From: Bacteroidaceae bacterium HV4-6-C5C
GTDB taxonomy: Bacteria > Bacteroidota > Bacteroidia > Bacteroidales > Bacteroidaceae
Length of the DNA stretch: 64,000 bases
Assembly: GCA_007896885.1 (NCBI GenBank)
Contig: VOIU01000002.1
Span: forward strand, 124,001-188,000
Direction: 5' to 3'
The notes under the pieces are model-generated. The model had not been told where the DNA came from and did not search any database. It was given only the letters and a program-made list of their open reading frames with translations. Both the position numbers and the translations under genes were made by a program. Shown here piece after piece: positions 46,449 to 54,644 of the stretch; position 1 is the stretch's first letter, and each line of letters starts with the position of its first letter.

Positions 46449-47516
46449 ATGATGAAATCATTTTTTATTGGAGAGAAAGAAATTCGGTTGCCCATTATCC
46501 AAGGTGGTATGGGAGTAGGAATTTCACTGTCCGGATTAGCTTCTGCCGTTGCCAACGAAGGCGGAGTCGGTGTAATTTCGTGTGCCGGTTTGGGCTTACT
46601 ATATAAACAAACGGCAAGTGACTATCTGAGAGACTGCATTTGGGGACTCAAAGAAGAGCTTCGCAAAACACGTGAAAAAACAAAAGGCATTGTTGGCGTT
46701 AATATTATGGTAGCGCTATCTAACTTTGCCGATATGGTGCGCACAGCGATAACAGAAAAAGCGGATATCATTTTTTCAGGTGCAGGCTTACCGCTAAACT
46801 TGCCTTCGTATCTGACTCCCGACAGTAAAACTCTTTTGGTCCCGATTGTCTCTTCGGCACGTGCAGCTCAAATAATTTGTGAAAAATGGCATACAAATTA
46901 CAACTATTTACCCGATGCAATTGTTGTAGAAGGACCAAAGGCCGGAGGACATTTGGGTTTTAAAAAAAATGAAATTGATGATGAAAACTATTCACTAGAA
47001 CATTTGATACCTGAAGTGCTTGCAGTTACCAATCAATATAGTGAGAAAAAAAATATTCCGGTTATAGCCGCCGGAGGAATTTCAACAGGTGAAGATATTC
47101 TGCGTTTTATTCAACTCGGCGCAACAGGAGTGCAATTAGCGAGCATTTTTGTTCCTACTGACGAATGTGATGCTTCTCCTGTATTTAAACAAGTCTATAT
47201 CAGTTCATCAAAAAAGGATGCCTTGATCATTCAGAGTCCGGTGGGAATGCCAGGACGTGCTTTTGACGGTCAGTTCATCCGTAGCGTGAACGAAGGCAAT
47301 GAAAAGCCTCGTAGTTGCCCATTCCATTGCATCAAGACTTGTGATTATAGTAAAAGCCCTTATTGCATTATCAAAGCGCTCTATAATGCAGCTAAAGGAA
47401 AAATGGATAAAGGATATGCTTTTGCCGGAGCAAATGCGTATCTTGCAAACAAAATCAGTAGCGTAAAGGAAGTGATTGCAAAATTGAAGAACGAATTCGA
47501 CACTGCTTCCAAATAA
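46449..47516 (+). CDS. Nitronate monooxygenase family flavoprotein
   Basis: FMN-dependent TIM-barrel enzyme of about 355 residues. Family signatures: PIIQGGMGVGISLSGLASAVANEGGVGVIS at the N-terminus, the GPKAGGHLGF segment near residue 165 with the active-site His, and IPVIAAGGISTGEDILRFIQLGATGVQLASIFV for the FMN phosphate. A cluster of cysteines (CPFHCIKTCDYSKSPYC) near the C-terminus is typical of the clostridial/Bacteroides subgroup, some members of which are enoyl-ACP reductase-like (FabK). The open frame begins with TTG; the ATG at 46449 or 46452 is the better start. Confidence 0.88.
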   Translation: MMKSFFIGEKEIRLPIIQGGMGVGISLSGLASAVANEGGVGVISCAGLGLLYKQTASDYLRDCIWGLKEELRKTREKTKGIVGVNIMVALSNFADMVRTAITEKADIIFSGAGLPLNLPSYLTPDSKTLLVPIVSSARAAQIICEKWHTNYNYLPDAIVVEGPKAGGHLGFKKNEIDDENYSLEHLIPEVLAVTNQYSEKKNIPVIAAGGISTGEDILRFIQLGATGVQLASIFVPTDECDASPVFKQVYISSSKKDALIIQSPVGMPGRAFDGQFIRSVNEGNEKPRSCPFHCIKTCDYSKSPYCIIKALYNAAKGKMDKGYAFAGANAYLANKISSVKEVIAKLKNEFDTASK

Positions 47517-47560
47517 TTTAGTAATAAAATACTGCGATATAAAGCAGTAAAAAGCGATTT

Positions 47561-48685
47561 ATGACATTTAAAGAATTAAATATTTCCGAGCCAATATTAA
47601 AGGCTCTTCGTGACAAAAAATATGAGATACCGACCCCTATACAAGAACAGGCAATACCTGTGGTGTCCGGTGGTAAGGATTTACTGGGAATAGCGCAGAC
47701 CGGAACGGGTAAAACCGCAGCATTTGCCATCCCCATTATTCAGCAAATAAGCCGACTCAATGCGAAAGAGCGGGGGCGAGAGATTAAAGCCCTTATCCTC
47801 ACTCCTACACGTGAATTGGCAATACAGATTGATGAGTGTTTTAAAGATTATAACCGATATACCGATATTCGTCACACAGTGATTTTCGGTGGGGTAAACC
47901 AAAAACCTCAGGTTGATGCACTTAAACGAGGAACAGATGTACTGATAGCAACACCGGGGCGGTTACTTGACTTGATCAGTCAGAAATATATTAAGCTGGA
48001 TCATATCCAGCATTTTATACTCGATGAAGCGGACCGTATGCTTGATATGGGTTTTATTCATGATATCAAACGCTTATTGGTAATATTGCCAAAACAGCGT
48101 CAAACATTATTTTTCTCGGCAACAATGCCTGCTAAAATATCTATTTTGGCAAAAGATATGTTGAAAAATCCTATTACGGTCGAGATAAAGCCTGTGGATA
48201 AGATGAAGAATAAGATTGAGCAAGGTTTGTATTTGGTTGAAAAGCCCGAAAAAAGCAATCTTCTGATTGATATCTTAAAGAAAGAGCAAGCTAAAACAAT
48301 ACTTGTCTTTTCGCGTACAAAACATGGAGCAGACAAGATTGCGAAAGTATTAAATAAAACCGGTATCAATTGCGAGGCTATTCACGGTAATAAAACCCAA
48401 GTAGCCAGACAAAGAGCTTTGGATAATTTCAGATCGGGAAAGACCCGTATAATCGTTGCGACTGACATTGCAGCACGGGGAATAGACATTGCGAACCTGG
48501 GAATGGTTATCAACTATGACTTACCTGATACGGCTGAAACGTATGTACATCGCATAGGGCGTACCGGACGTGCAGGTCAATATGGAACTGCTCTGACATT
48601 TTGCTCAAAAGATGAAAATGCAATGCTTAACAGCATTCAAAAACTGATTGGAAAGAAAATAAGCAGATTATCGGTAAGCGCGTAA
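47561..48685 (+). CDS. rhlE: DEAD-box RNA helicase, RhlE-like
   Basis: ATP-dependent RNA helicase of 374 residues: Q motif (PTPIQEQAIPVV), Walker A AQTGTGKT, PTRELA, TPGR, DEAD box (LDEADRMLDMGF), SAT (FSATMPAK), and the C-terminal HRIGRTGRAG. It lacks the long basic tail of larger helicases. The cold-shock and RRM protein genes follow 36 and 47 bases apart, so the three likely serve RNA unfolding at low temperature or during ribosome assembly. Confidence 0.9.
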   Translation: MTFKELNISEPILKALRDKKYEIPTPIQEQAIPVVSGGKDLLGIAQTGTGKTAAFAIPIIQQISRLNAKERGREIKALILTPTRELAIQIDECFKDYNRYTDIRHTVIFGGVNQKPQVDALKRGTDVLIATPGRLLDLISQKYIKLDHIQHFILDEADRMLDMGFIHDIKRLLVILPKQRQTLFFSATMPAKISILAKDMLKNPITVEIKPVDKMKNKIEQGLYLVEKPEKSNLLIDILKKEQAKTILVFSRTKHGADKIAKVLNKTGINCEAIHGNKTQVARQRALDNFRSGKTRIIVATDIAARGIDIANLGMVINYDLPDTAETYVHRIGRTGRAGQYGTALTFCSKDENAMLNSIQKLIGKKISRLSVSA

Positions 48686-48721
48686 TTAAGTCTAAATAAT
48701 CAATTATAAAACAACTTATAA

Positions 48722-49156
48722 ATGGCAGTATCTTATAACAAGAAAGAATTAGAAAAAAAGAGACAGAGTAAGAAAGTTGAAAAACAAAAACGCAAAGAAG
48801 AGCGTAAAGCTGGCGGTAGCTCATCATTTGATGAAATGATAGCCTATGTAGATGAGAATGGAATGTTAACAAGCACTCCACCCGATCAGAGTCAGAAAGA
48901 AAAGATAGATCCCGAAACTATTTTGGTTTCAACTCCTAAAAAAGAAGATATTGAAATACTTCCTTTAAAAGGACGTGTGGAGCATTTTGATACTAACAAG
49001 GGATATGGTTTTATAAAAGATACTTCCAGTGCGGAAAAATACTTCTTTCATATCAGCAATGCATTTGCCGATATTAAAGAAGGGAATTTGGTTACATTTG
49101 AACTTGAACGAGGAAAGAAGGGCATGAATGCCGTGAAAATCGTTCTTACAAAGTAA
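48722..49156 (+). CDS. Cold-shock domain protein with basic N-terminal extension
   Basis: Protein of 144 residues. The first 30 residues are Lys/Arg-rich (KKELEKKRQSKKVEKQKRKEERK), followed by a linker and a cold-shock domain at about 78-142 with RNP1-like KGYGFIKD and RNP2-like YFFHIS. It binds single-stranded RNA or DNA. The basic extension is a Bacteroidales variant of the family. Confidence 0.9.
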   Translation: MAVSYNKKELEKKRQSKKVEKQKRKEERKAGGSSSFDEMIAYVDENGMLTSTPPDQSQKEKIDPETILVSTPKKEDIEILPLKGRVEHFDTNKGYGFIKDTSSAEKYFFHISNAFADIKEGNLVTFELERGKKGMNAVKIVLTK

Positions 49157-49203
49157 TATATATAAAAATTAATTATTTACATTAAGAACAAAAGCAAAAA
49201 AAG

Positions 49204-49527
49204 ATGAACATTTTTGTTTCTAATTTAAGCTACAACACTGATGGTGAGAGCTTACAGCAATTATTTACGGAATACGGCGAAGTGACTTCTGCTAACGTTG
49301 TAACAGACAGAGAAACCGGACGTTCTCGTGGCTTTGGCTTCGTAGAAATGCCAAACGACGAGGAAGCTGAAAATGCAATTAAGGGACTAAACGAAAGCGA
49401 ACTTGACGGTAGAAATATTTCTGTGAATGTAGCCCGTCCCAAAGGTGAAAAGACCAGTCACGGAAACAGCCGTGGTGGTGGTGGTTTCAACCGTAACGGA
49501 GGGGGATATAACAGAAATCGTTATTGA
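49204..49527 (+). CDS. RRM-domain RNA-binding protein
   Basis: Protein of 107 residues: one RNA-recognition motif (1-80) with RNP2 IFVSNLSYN and RNP1 RSRGFGFVEM, followed by a Gly/Asn/Arg-rich tail (RGGGGFNRNGGGYNRNRY). Resembles the small cold-inducible RRM proteins of cyanobacteria and Bacteroidota. It is the last gene of the RhlE/cold-shock cluster and is followed by a strong bidirectional terminator. Confidence 0.93.
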   Translation: MNIFVSNLSYNTDGESLQQLFTEYGEVTSANVVTDRETGRSRGFGFVEMPNDEEAENAIKGLNESELDGRNISVNVARPKGEKTSHGNSRGGGGFNRNGGGYNRNRY

Positions 49528-49582
49528 TACTCCGATATGGTAACTTCTCCGAATCGATTTGTTTCGGAGAAAACACAATAAT

Positions 49583-49619
49583 ATAAAAATAGCCGGCTAA
49601 TAAAGTCGGCTATTTTTAT
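49583..49619. terminator. Bidirectional intrinsic terminator
   Basis: Arms ATAAAAATAGCCG (49583-49595) and CGGCTATTTTTAT (49607-49619) pair perfectly and supply a T-run on either strand, between the convergent RRM and DUF169 genes. Confidence 0.88.
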
Positions 49620-49647
49620 ATTTATGATATGATGTTTTAGACACGTC

Positions 49648-50376
49648 TCATGTTGTTTGTGCCATTGAGTTAATACGATCGCGCACTCTGCTCCATGCAG
49701 GAGTGTCGAACAAACAACTCTGGGGCATTGTGTCGTACATTTCCTTAAATCGGGACATCGGTATGGCAAAGCTTAAGATATCGGATTCGACATAGCGACG
49801 GGCCGATGGATCGAAAAAGCCCAAGAATGTTCTCCGGCCATTTTTGGCATTCTCTCCTGCTGTTTCCGCAAATATAGAAGAGCAACCCGACCCAAACTTT
49901 GTAGTTACGGCATCTTCTGAATTATTATCAAAGAATGCCCAAGCTGTTAGCCCTGAAAGAATGTCGGGAGTGGCAAAGAATATTATACCGATAATATCCT
50001 GAAAACTGTCTATCTTATTGATGGGCGCAAGGTTTAAATATTTTTTGTCCAACAACGATATTCCCAGCTTATCAATAAAATCGAGCACCATTCGGGGTGT
50101 CTCCTTATACCTCTCCTTTAAAGAGACAAAATTGGGGATCCTTTCATTCATCTCCGAAAAACCAGTGTATAGCTTTCCTCCTATACATCCTATAATATCA
50201 AGGGTGAGCGATATGGGTGTCCCTTTTCTCAATGTTCCGAATTCTTTGAATAAACATCCGTTGATTTTTTCTGTAGCATCACCAACCGGAGTATCTGAAT
50301 ACCAAAATAAAACGGGCAATTCGGCTGTCTCGCCAAATGCTTTCCTGAAATTGCTGATAAATGTCCCGACTTCCAT
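49648..50376 (-). CDS. DUF169 family protein
   Basis: Protein of 242 residues without signal peptide. It fits the DUF169 pattern: ELPVLFWYSDTP near the start, a GCLFKEFGTLRKGTPISL core with a conserved Cys, GCIGGKLYTGF, and the C-terminal FAIPMSRFKEMYDTMPQSCLFDTPAW. Conserved cysteines suggest metal or cofactor binding, but no function is known to me. It is divergent from a MarR gene across a 89-base region containing two operators, so it is probably regulated by that protein. Confidence 0.82.
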   Translation of the reverse strand: MEVGTFISNFRKAFGETAELPVLFWYSDTPVGDATEKINGCLFKEFGTLRKGTPISLTLDIIGCIGGKLYTGFSEMNERIPNFVSLKERYKETPRMVLDFIDKLGISLLDKKYLNLAPINKIDSFQDIIGIIFFATPDILSGLTAWAFFDNNSEDAVTTKFGSGCSSIFAETAGENAKNGRRTFLGFFDPSARRYVESDILSFAIPMSRFKEMYDTMPQSCLFDTPAWSRVRDRINSMAQTT

Positions 50377-50400
50377 TTGCTATTATTTTAATTACGTTTA

Positions 50401-50418
50401 TATTTGTCGTGACAAATA
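50401..50418. promoter_or_regulatory. Palindrome 1 in the DUF169/MarR control region
   Basis: TATTTGTCGTGACAAATA is a perfect 18-base dyad, 25 bases from the DUF169 start codon. Probable MarR-family operator. Confidence 0.7.
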
Positions 50419-50424
50419 TAAATC

Positions 50425-50448
50425 ATCTATTTGTCATAACAAATAGAT
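50425..50448. promoter_or_regulatory. Palindrome 2 in the DUF169/MarR control region
   Basis: Perfect dyad with 10-base arms ATCTATTTGT and ACAAATAGAT around CATA, sharing the ATTTGT/ACAAAT core with palindrome 1. The centres are 27 bases apart. It lies 18 bases before the MarR start, placed for autoregulation. Confidence 0.75.
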
Positions 50449-50465
50449 AAGTAAAATATTGCAGA

Positions 50466-50912
50466 ATGGAGAATAAATTGGATGCACACCTCAATCATCG
50501 CATAGCTATTTTATCGGGATTGATAAAACGGCAGGTCTATAGAATAATTGCAGATGAAGGAATCAATATTACACCTGAACAGTGGAGCGTACTGTCGTAT
50601 TTATGGGATGAAAATGGATTAACAATAGGTGAAATAGCTTTGAGATCACGGAAAGACTTTGCAAATATTACCCGGATAGTTGACAAACTGCAGAAACAAG
50701 ATTATATTTATAAAAAGAAAAACGAAAAAGATGGTCGGAGTTATCTGGTCTATTACACAGAAAAGGCTGACAATATAAAAAACAGGATTGAAAAATGTCA
50801 AAATCGCTCTTCCGACATATCACTGAATGGTATATCGACAGAGGAACAACGCTATATTATTGACATTATAGACAGAATGGAAAAGAACAGCCTAGACTTT
50901 TTAAATAAATGA
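50466..50912 (+). CDS. MarR-family transcriptional regulator (divergent from DUF169)
   Basis: Protein of 148 residues. Winged helix-turn-helix typical of MarR: ITPEQWSVLSYLWDENGLTIGEIALRSRKDFANITRIVDKLQKQDYIYKKKNEKDGRSYLVYYT, including the DxRSY wing. A C-terminal helix completes the dimer interface. The two palindromes immediately upstream suggest that it represses itself and the DUF169 gene. Confidence 0.92.
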   Translation: MENKLDAHLNHRIAILSGLIKRQVYRIIADEGINITPEQWSVLSYLWDENGLTIGEIALRSRKDFANITRIVDKLQKQDYIYKKKNEKDGRSYLVYYTEKADNIKNRIEKCQNRSSDISLNGISTEEQRYIIDIIDRMEKNSLDFLNK

Positions 50913-50939
50913 GACATACAGATCAACTTCTACGGGAAT

Positions 50940-51499
50940 TTATCGTGGACTGTTCCACTCCTCTACTGTAATTACCGTAGCTTGCCGGGGAAAGACTTTT
51001 TCAGTCAGGACACGATGAATTTCATCATCGGCATCTGCACAAGCATTGCTCAGGACTGTTAACTGGAAATCTTTGTCGGCGGCTTCACGTACCGTTGATA
51101 AAACAACTCCACCTGTAGCAATACCTGTAAGAATGAGATGATTAATATGAAGGGCTCTTAAAATAACCTCCAAATCACTACCGGTAAAGGCACTTGTCCG
51201 GCGTTTGACCACAACAATATCGTCATCAAGAGGCTGGACAGCAGGTTCTATCTTTGTCCATTGAGCCATGTCAGCATTTTCGAGCCTTTTTTTATGGTCA
51301 CAAAATTCTTGATGCTTCGGTCGCTGATTTCAGGAATCCCCTGTCGAAAGCCGACTACAACGTAAATAACAGGTATATTCTTTTTGCGGGCATGTGCTAT
51401 GGCCTTACCGACATTGTCTGTAAACAGTTTGCTATCTGATAAATTACTTATAATAGCTGTTTGCATATCCATAACAAGCAGGGCTGCGTTCTGTTCCAT
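50940..51499 (-). pseudogene. Isochorismatase-like hydrolase, interrupted by a frameshift
   Basis: Two overlapping frames together make one protein of about 185 residues. The N-terminal part (51248-51499) has the family start AALLVMDMQ with the catalytic Asp; the C-terminal part (50940-51269) has VVVKRRTSAF with the catalytic Lys, then LTGIATGGVVLSTVREAADKDF. The break is at a run of seven T (51287-51293 on +); one more base would restore the reading TIKKRLENADMAQW. The residue where many members have the catalytic Cys is Val, a feature of a known subgroup. It is the last gene of an operon with MarR and a membrane protein. Confidence 0.85.
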
Positions 51500-51503
51500 A
51501 TTA

Positions 51504-51812
51504 TTATTCTTTTTCTTTTTTTGCAAAATTCATACTTGATGGAATGCTGATGCAAGTTATTCCGATAAAGAAAGTCAGCATCATTCCATTATCAGCAAGG
51601 TCAAAATGGGATGTTTTAGTCAAAACAAGCCCGATAATCAGATTGAATAGCCCCCACAGAACATTTATAGTCGATGATGAAAGCCCTCTCCCTCTTGGTT
51701 TAGCAAAAGGAGTAGGAAACTTATTACCCGAAATGCCACTTACAAAATGAGGTATAGCATTGCCCAAAACCACTCCAGACAAGAATACTCCAAAATAATA
51801 ATACCATTCCAT
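51504..51812 (-). CDS. Small membrane protein
   Basis: Protein of 102 residues with three hydrophobic segments (YYFGVFLSGVVLGNAIPHF, TINVLWGLFNLIIGLVL, MMLTFFIGITCISI). I do not recognise a named family. It lies between a MarR gene (10 bases) and the isochorismatase-like gene (4 bases), so it is probably part of the same MarR-controlled operon. Confidence 0.7.
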   Translation of the reverse strand: MEWYYYFGVFLSGVVLGNAIPHFVSGISGNKFPTPFAKPRGRGLSSSTINVLWGLFNLIIGLVLTKTSHFDLADNGMMLTFFIGITCISIPSSMNFAKKEKE

Positions 51813-51822
51813 ATTATTTCGT

Positions 51823-52251
51823 TTATTTAGTTTCTAAAAGTTTATTCAATACTGGTAACGCCTTTTCCAGTATTTCTTGTTCATCTATCGAAAGCGTTTG
51901 TTCGATGACCCCTTTAAGCCATTCATCCCGTTCATACATGGTATGATTCACCAATTCTTTTCCTGCCGAAGTCAAGGAAATATAGACTTTACGCTTATCA
52001 TCTTTTACAGGTGTCCGCTTTATTATCTCCCACTCCTCCATTCGTGCAAGGATCTGTGACATAGATTGTGTGGTGATACGGGTTAGCGTTGCAAGCTCGG
52101 TGGGCATTAGTTGCTCATTCCGATACAAATACCCTATAGTCTCCATTTCCGTCATGGAATAAGTCTTGTATCCTCCTGATTTTTTTCGTAATCCTTTATG
52201 CAATGCACTAACTGCCAGTCGCAAGGAAGAAGCTAATTCTATTGTATTCAT
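51823..52251 (-). CDS. MarR-family transcriptional regulator (operon with isochorismatase-like gene)
   Basis: Protein of 142 residues. MarR winged helix: TEMETIGYLYRNEQLMPTELATLTRITTQSMSQILARMEEWEIIKRTPVKDDKRKVYISLT. It heads a three-gene minus-strand operon, and a 16-base palindrome lies between its -7 element and the start codon, consistent with autorepression. Confidence 0.92.
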   Translation of the reverse strand: MNTIELASSLRLAVSALHKGLRKKSGGYKTYSMTEMETIGYLYRNEQLMPTELATLTRITTQSMSQILARMEEWEIIKRTPVKDDKRKVYISLTSAGKELVNHTMYERDEWLKGVIEQTLSIDEQEILEKALPVLNKLLETK

Positions 52252-52260
52252 ATTAGTAAT

Positions 52261-52276
52261 TAAACTTATTAGTTTA
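52261..52276. promoter_or_regulatory. MarR operator candidate
   Basis: TAAACTTATTAGTTTA is a perfect 16-base dyad 10 bases upstream of the MarR start. A minus-strand -7 element TATATTTG lies at 52282-52289, so bound protein would block the transcription start. Confidence 0.7.
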
Positions 52277-52367
52277 CCTTACAAATATAGAGATTATATC
52301 TGAATTAAGAAATTATATTAAGTTTTTTCAAATAATCTAAGTAAAATGGAAGGGAGAAAAAGAAAAA

Positions 52368-52387
52368 GGGTTGCCGTATGGCAACCC
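52368..52387 (-). terminator. Intrinsic terminator of the PadR-PspC operon
   Basis: GGGTTGCC and GGCAACCC pair around GTAT; on the minus strand a TTTTTCTTTTTC tract follows, 30 bases after the PspC stop. Confidence 0.8.
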
Positions 52388-52401
52388 CCTCCCGAAACTT
52401 A

Positions 52402-52419
52402 AATTCGCATATGCGAATT
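52402..52419. repeat. 18-base palindrome at the PspC stop codon
   Basis: AATTCGCATATGCGAATT is a perfect dyad overlapping the stop codon of the PspC gene. Its purpose is not evident. Confidence 0.6.
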
Positions 52420-53554
52420 ATCCTCGTATCAACAGTTCCGGAAATGTAAATCCCTGCATAGCAAAGCAGATGGAGAATGTAGCCACACTTACAATCCAAA
52501 GTATGAGTAACGTCCACCTCAACCCCGAGGACATGGGTTGCCACGTGAATAATTGTCGGAATATTACAAATACAATGCTAACCAATGGTATACCTACCAA
52601 CAAAATACCTGCGATATACATCACGATGGATGATAACGGTGACACAGGCATAATGACATCGTGTAGAGGGAACAAGGATATCAATGCGGCTCCACCACCT
52701 ACCGCTACAGCAACAGCTGCAAAGAGAAGGGCTATAAAGACAATACCCAATACAAAGAGTATCGGACTGCATACGATGGCAAAGATTACTAAACAGACTT
52801 TCAATATAAAGCCGGCAATCATCACAAAAGCATCCCCCACTTTCTGAAGAAAGGTACGCGGTTTATCGGATTTCATGAAGTCATTTACACTATTCGCAGC
52901 TTTTTCAAAACCATCGGTCACTGTTTTACCTATATTTTCAAGCGTTACGGCTTCACCACGCATATTTAATTTTTCTGCTGCAGTACGGGCTTCGGGTACT
53001 ACCAACCAGCATACAATGTAAATAGGTATCAGTGTGCCCCACCCGCAGATTAAAATTACCAAGAATAGAATACGAAGGAGAGTGACATCCCAATCAAGAT
53101 AAGCAGCCAAACCACTACAAACACCACCCAACATTTTATCATCGGGATTGCGATAGAGACGTCGGTGACTGTATGCTCCACTCCCCATACCGGTCTTATT
53201 ATCTTTTGAAGTAGTGTCTTCATTTCCCGCCCCACTATTAGTACCGGAAGTTGCCGATTTGTCGAAAGCCCCCGAAGCACTTTCTTCACTCTCAGTATCT
53301 AATTCTTCGGGTTTACCCATACGTTTGATAACTTCTTCTACATCAGCAATGGTTATAACTTGTGCACCACCCGACAGCTTTTCTGAGAAAAGCTCCGATA
53401 TACGGCGTTCCATATCATCTACTATTTCGTCAGCACCTGTCTCCTTACGAAAGTGTGTTTTCAGATTACATAAGTAATTGTCTAAAAGGCGGTAGGCATC
53501 ATCATCAATATTGAATACCGTCCCTCCTAAATTTACTGTTAATGTTTTTTTCAT
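52418..53554 (-). CDS. PspC-domain membrane protein
   Basis: Protein of 378 residues. The N-terminal 90 residues are a soluble helical/beta domain with an acidic segment (ADVEEVIKRMGKPEEL), followed by a Ser/Gly/Asn-rich linker. At about 130-190 is the PspC domain (RRLYRNPDDKMLGGVCSGLAAYLDWDVTLLRILFLVILI). Four further hydrophobic segments follow. PspC proteins respond to membrane stress. It is co-transcribed with the PadR regulator encoded 44 bases upstream, a recurring arrangement in Bacteroidota. Confidence 0.88.
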   Translation of the reverse strand: MKKTLTVNLGGTVFNIDDDAYRLLDNYLCNLKTHFRKETGADEIVDDMERRISELFSEKLSGGAQVITIADVEEVIKRMGKPEELDTESEESASGAFDKSATSGTNSGAGNEDTTSKDNKTGMGSGAYSHRRLYRNPDDKMLGGVCSGLAAYLDWDVTLLRILFLVILICGWGTLIPIYIVCWLVVPEARTAAEKLNMRGEAVTLENIGKTVTDGFEKAANSVNDFMKSDKPRTFLQKVGDAFVMIAGFILKVCLVIFAIVCSPILFVLGIVFIALLFAAVAVAVGGGAALISLFPLHDVIMPVSPLSSIVMYIAGILLVGIPLVSIVFVIFRQLFTWQPMSSGLRWTLLILWIVSVATFSICFAMQGFTFPELLIRG

Positions 53555-53598
53555 TGTTATTCTTTTTTTAATTTGTTGATACGAGGTTATTTTTCTTT

Positions 53599-53934
53599 TT
53601 AGCTATTAGCTATGTGATTGACTGTTTCATTGAGTTCGCGCCATGAATTCTCCAACTCCCCCAAAAAGTCTTCCCCTTTTTCCGTCAATTTATAATACTT
53701 ACGGGGAGGTCCTTGAGTAGACTCGATCCATTCATAGCTTAGCAAATCGTCATTTTTCAGGCGAGTAAGCAATGGATAGAGCGTACCTTCCACTACAATA
53801 AGGCAAGCTTCTTTAAGCTTTTGGATAATGTCCGAAGCATAAGCAGGCTCTTTATGCAGCAGTAACATGATGCAATATTCCAGCATCCCTTTACGCATCT
53901 GCGATTTTACATTGTCTACATTCATCATAATCAT
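53599..53934 (-). CDS. PadR-family transcriptional regulator
   Basis: Protein of 111 residues. PadR winged helix: MLEYCIMLLLHKEPAYASDIIQKLKEACLIVVEGTLYPLLTRLKNDDLLSYEWIESTQGPPRKYYKLTEKG, with the strongly conserved GTLYPLL and GPPRKYY. Starts at 53928 and 53925 are also possible. It probably controls itself and the PspC gene through the palindrome at 54021-54041. Confidence 0.94.
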   Translation of the reverse strand: MIMMNVDNVKSQMRKGMLEYCIMLLLHKEPAYASDIIQKLKEACLIVVEGTLYPLLTRLKNDDLLSYEWIESTQGPPRKYYKLTEKGEDFLGELENSWRELNETVNHIANS

Positions 53935-54020
53935 TGTTATTTTATTATCTTAAATCCATTATTTAAAGTACTGACATATAACAAACATCTTTGTATGGCA
54001 CAAATATATGTATTGCAATG

Positions 54021-54041
54021 GTACTATGTATTACAAAGTAC
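54021..54041. promoter_or_regulatory. PadR operator candidate
   Basis: Arms GTACTATGTA and TACAAAGTAC pair with one mismatch around a single T. It lies 87 bases upstream of the PadR start, near the place of the -33 box for the -7 element at 54001-54008. Confidence 0.65.
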
Positions 54042-54578
54042 TATTATTTTATATTATTTAACTAATAAGGAGTAATTATAGCTTAAACCACACTGTTTTA
54101 GTGTATCTAGAATCATATTTTAAGGATATTTTTTCACTCCATATACAATTACAATGCCTATAAACCTATTTATATAGAATGTGTTACAAGATTTTCGGTG
54201 CATGAGGAGTATCACCTTTCTTTATTTTTGTAAGAGTTGTTTGTGCAAAATTGGATCAATATAAAAGTTAATTAAAAGATTTTGAATCGTGAATCTGCAT
54301 TTTATGTATGCTAAAAAGGAATTATCAAATATAATTAGGCTTTCATTAAAGAAATGCAATAAAACCTCTAAACATGAATAAGTATTACTTTTTCTGCTCG
54401 TTTTTTTGATAATTGCTGCTCGAATATAAAAGCCATAAGCATGAATAGTATTGCCCTCTTCATTCGCATAGGCTGTTATTCGTGTAAATCTGAGTTATAT
54501 GGGAAGATTAATAAGTAACATCAGTGATAGGAATGAGTATTATTCCATACCTTTGCATTAAAGGTGTTTATGCAAAAG

Positions 54579-54608
54579 TTTCATCCGATTCATCAGCGCA
54601 TAACTTTG
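54579..54608 (+). promoter_or_regulatory. Promoter of the GNAT gene
   Basis: TTTC (54579-54582), an 18-base spacer and TAACTTTG (54601-54608), 36 bases before the start codon. A further -7 element TACCTTTG is at 54548-54555. Confidence 0.5.
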
Positions 54609-54644
54609 CATAATCCGCAATGAAGAATAAAAAATAGAGAACGT

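Larger units (their letters stand above)
53935..54644. other. Long intergenic region between the PadR and GNAT genes
   Basis: This 710-base AT-rich gap is the longest without a gene in the window. Recognisable content: the PadR operator (54021-54041), minus-strand -7 TATATTTG (54001-54008), and a TTTGCAT heptamer cluster with two plus-strand -7 elements near the GNAT gene. I found no credible ORF in the centre. Confidence 0.55.

Noticed and set aside
46313..46606. Open frame on + running from the leader into the nitronate monooxygenase gene
   Set aside because: Arg-rich out-of-frame translation with no recognisable domain; most of it is a shadow of the real gene.
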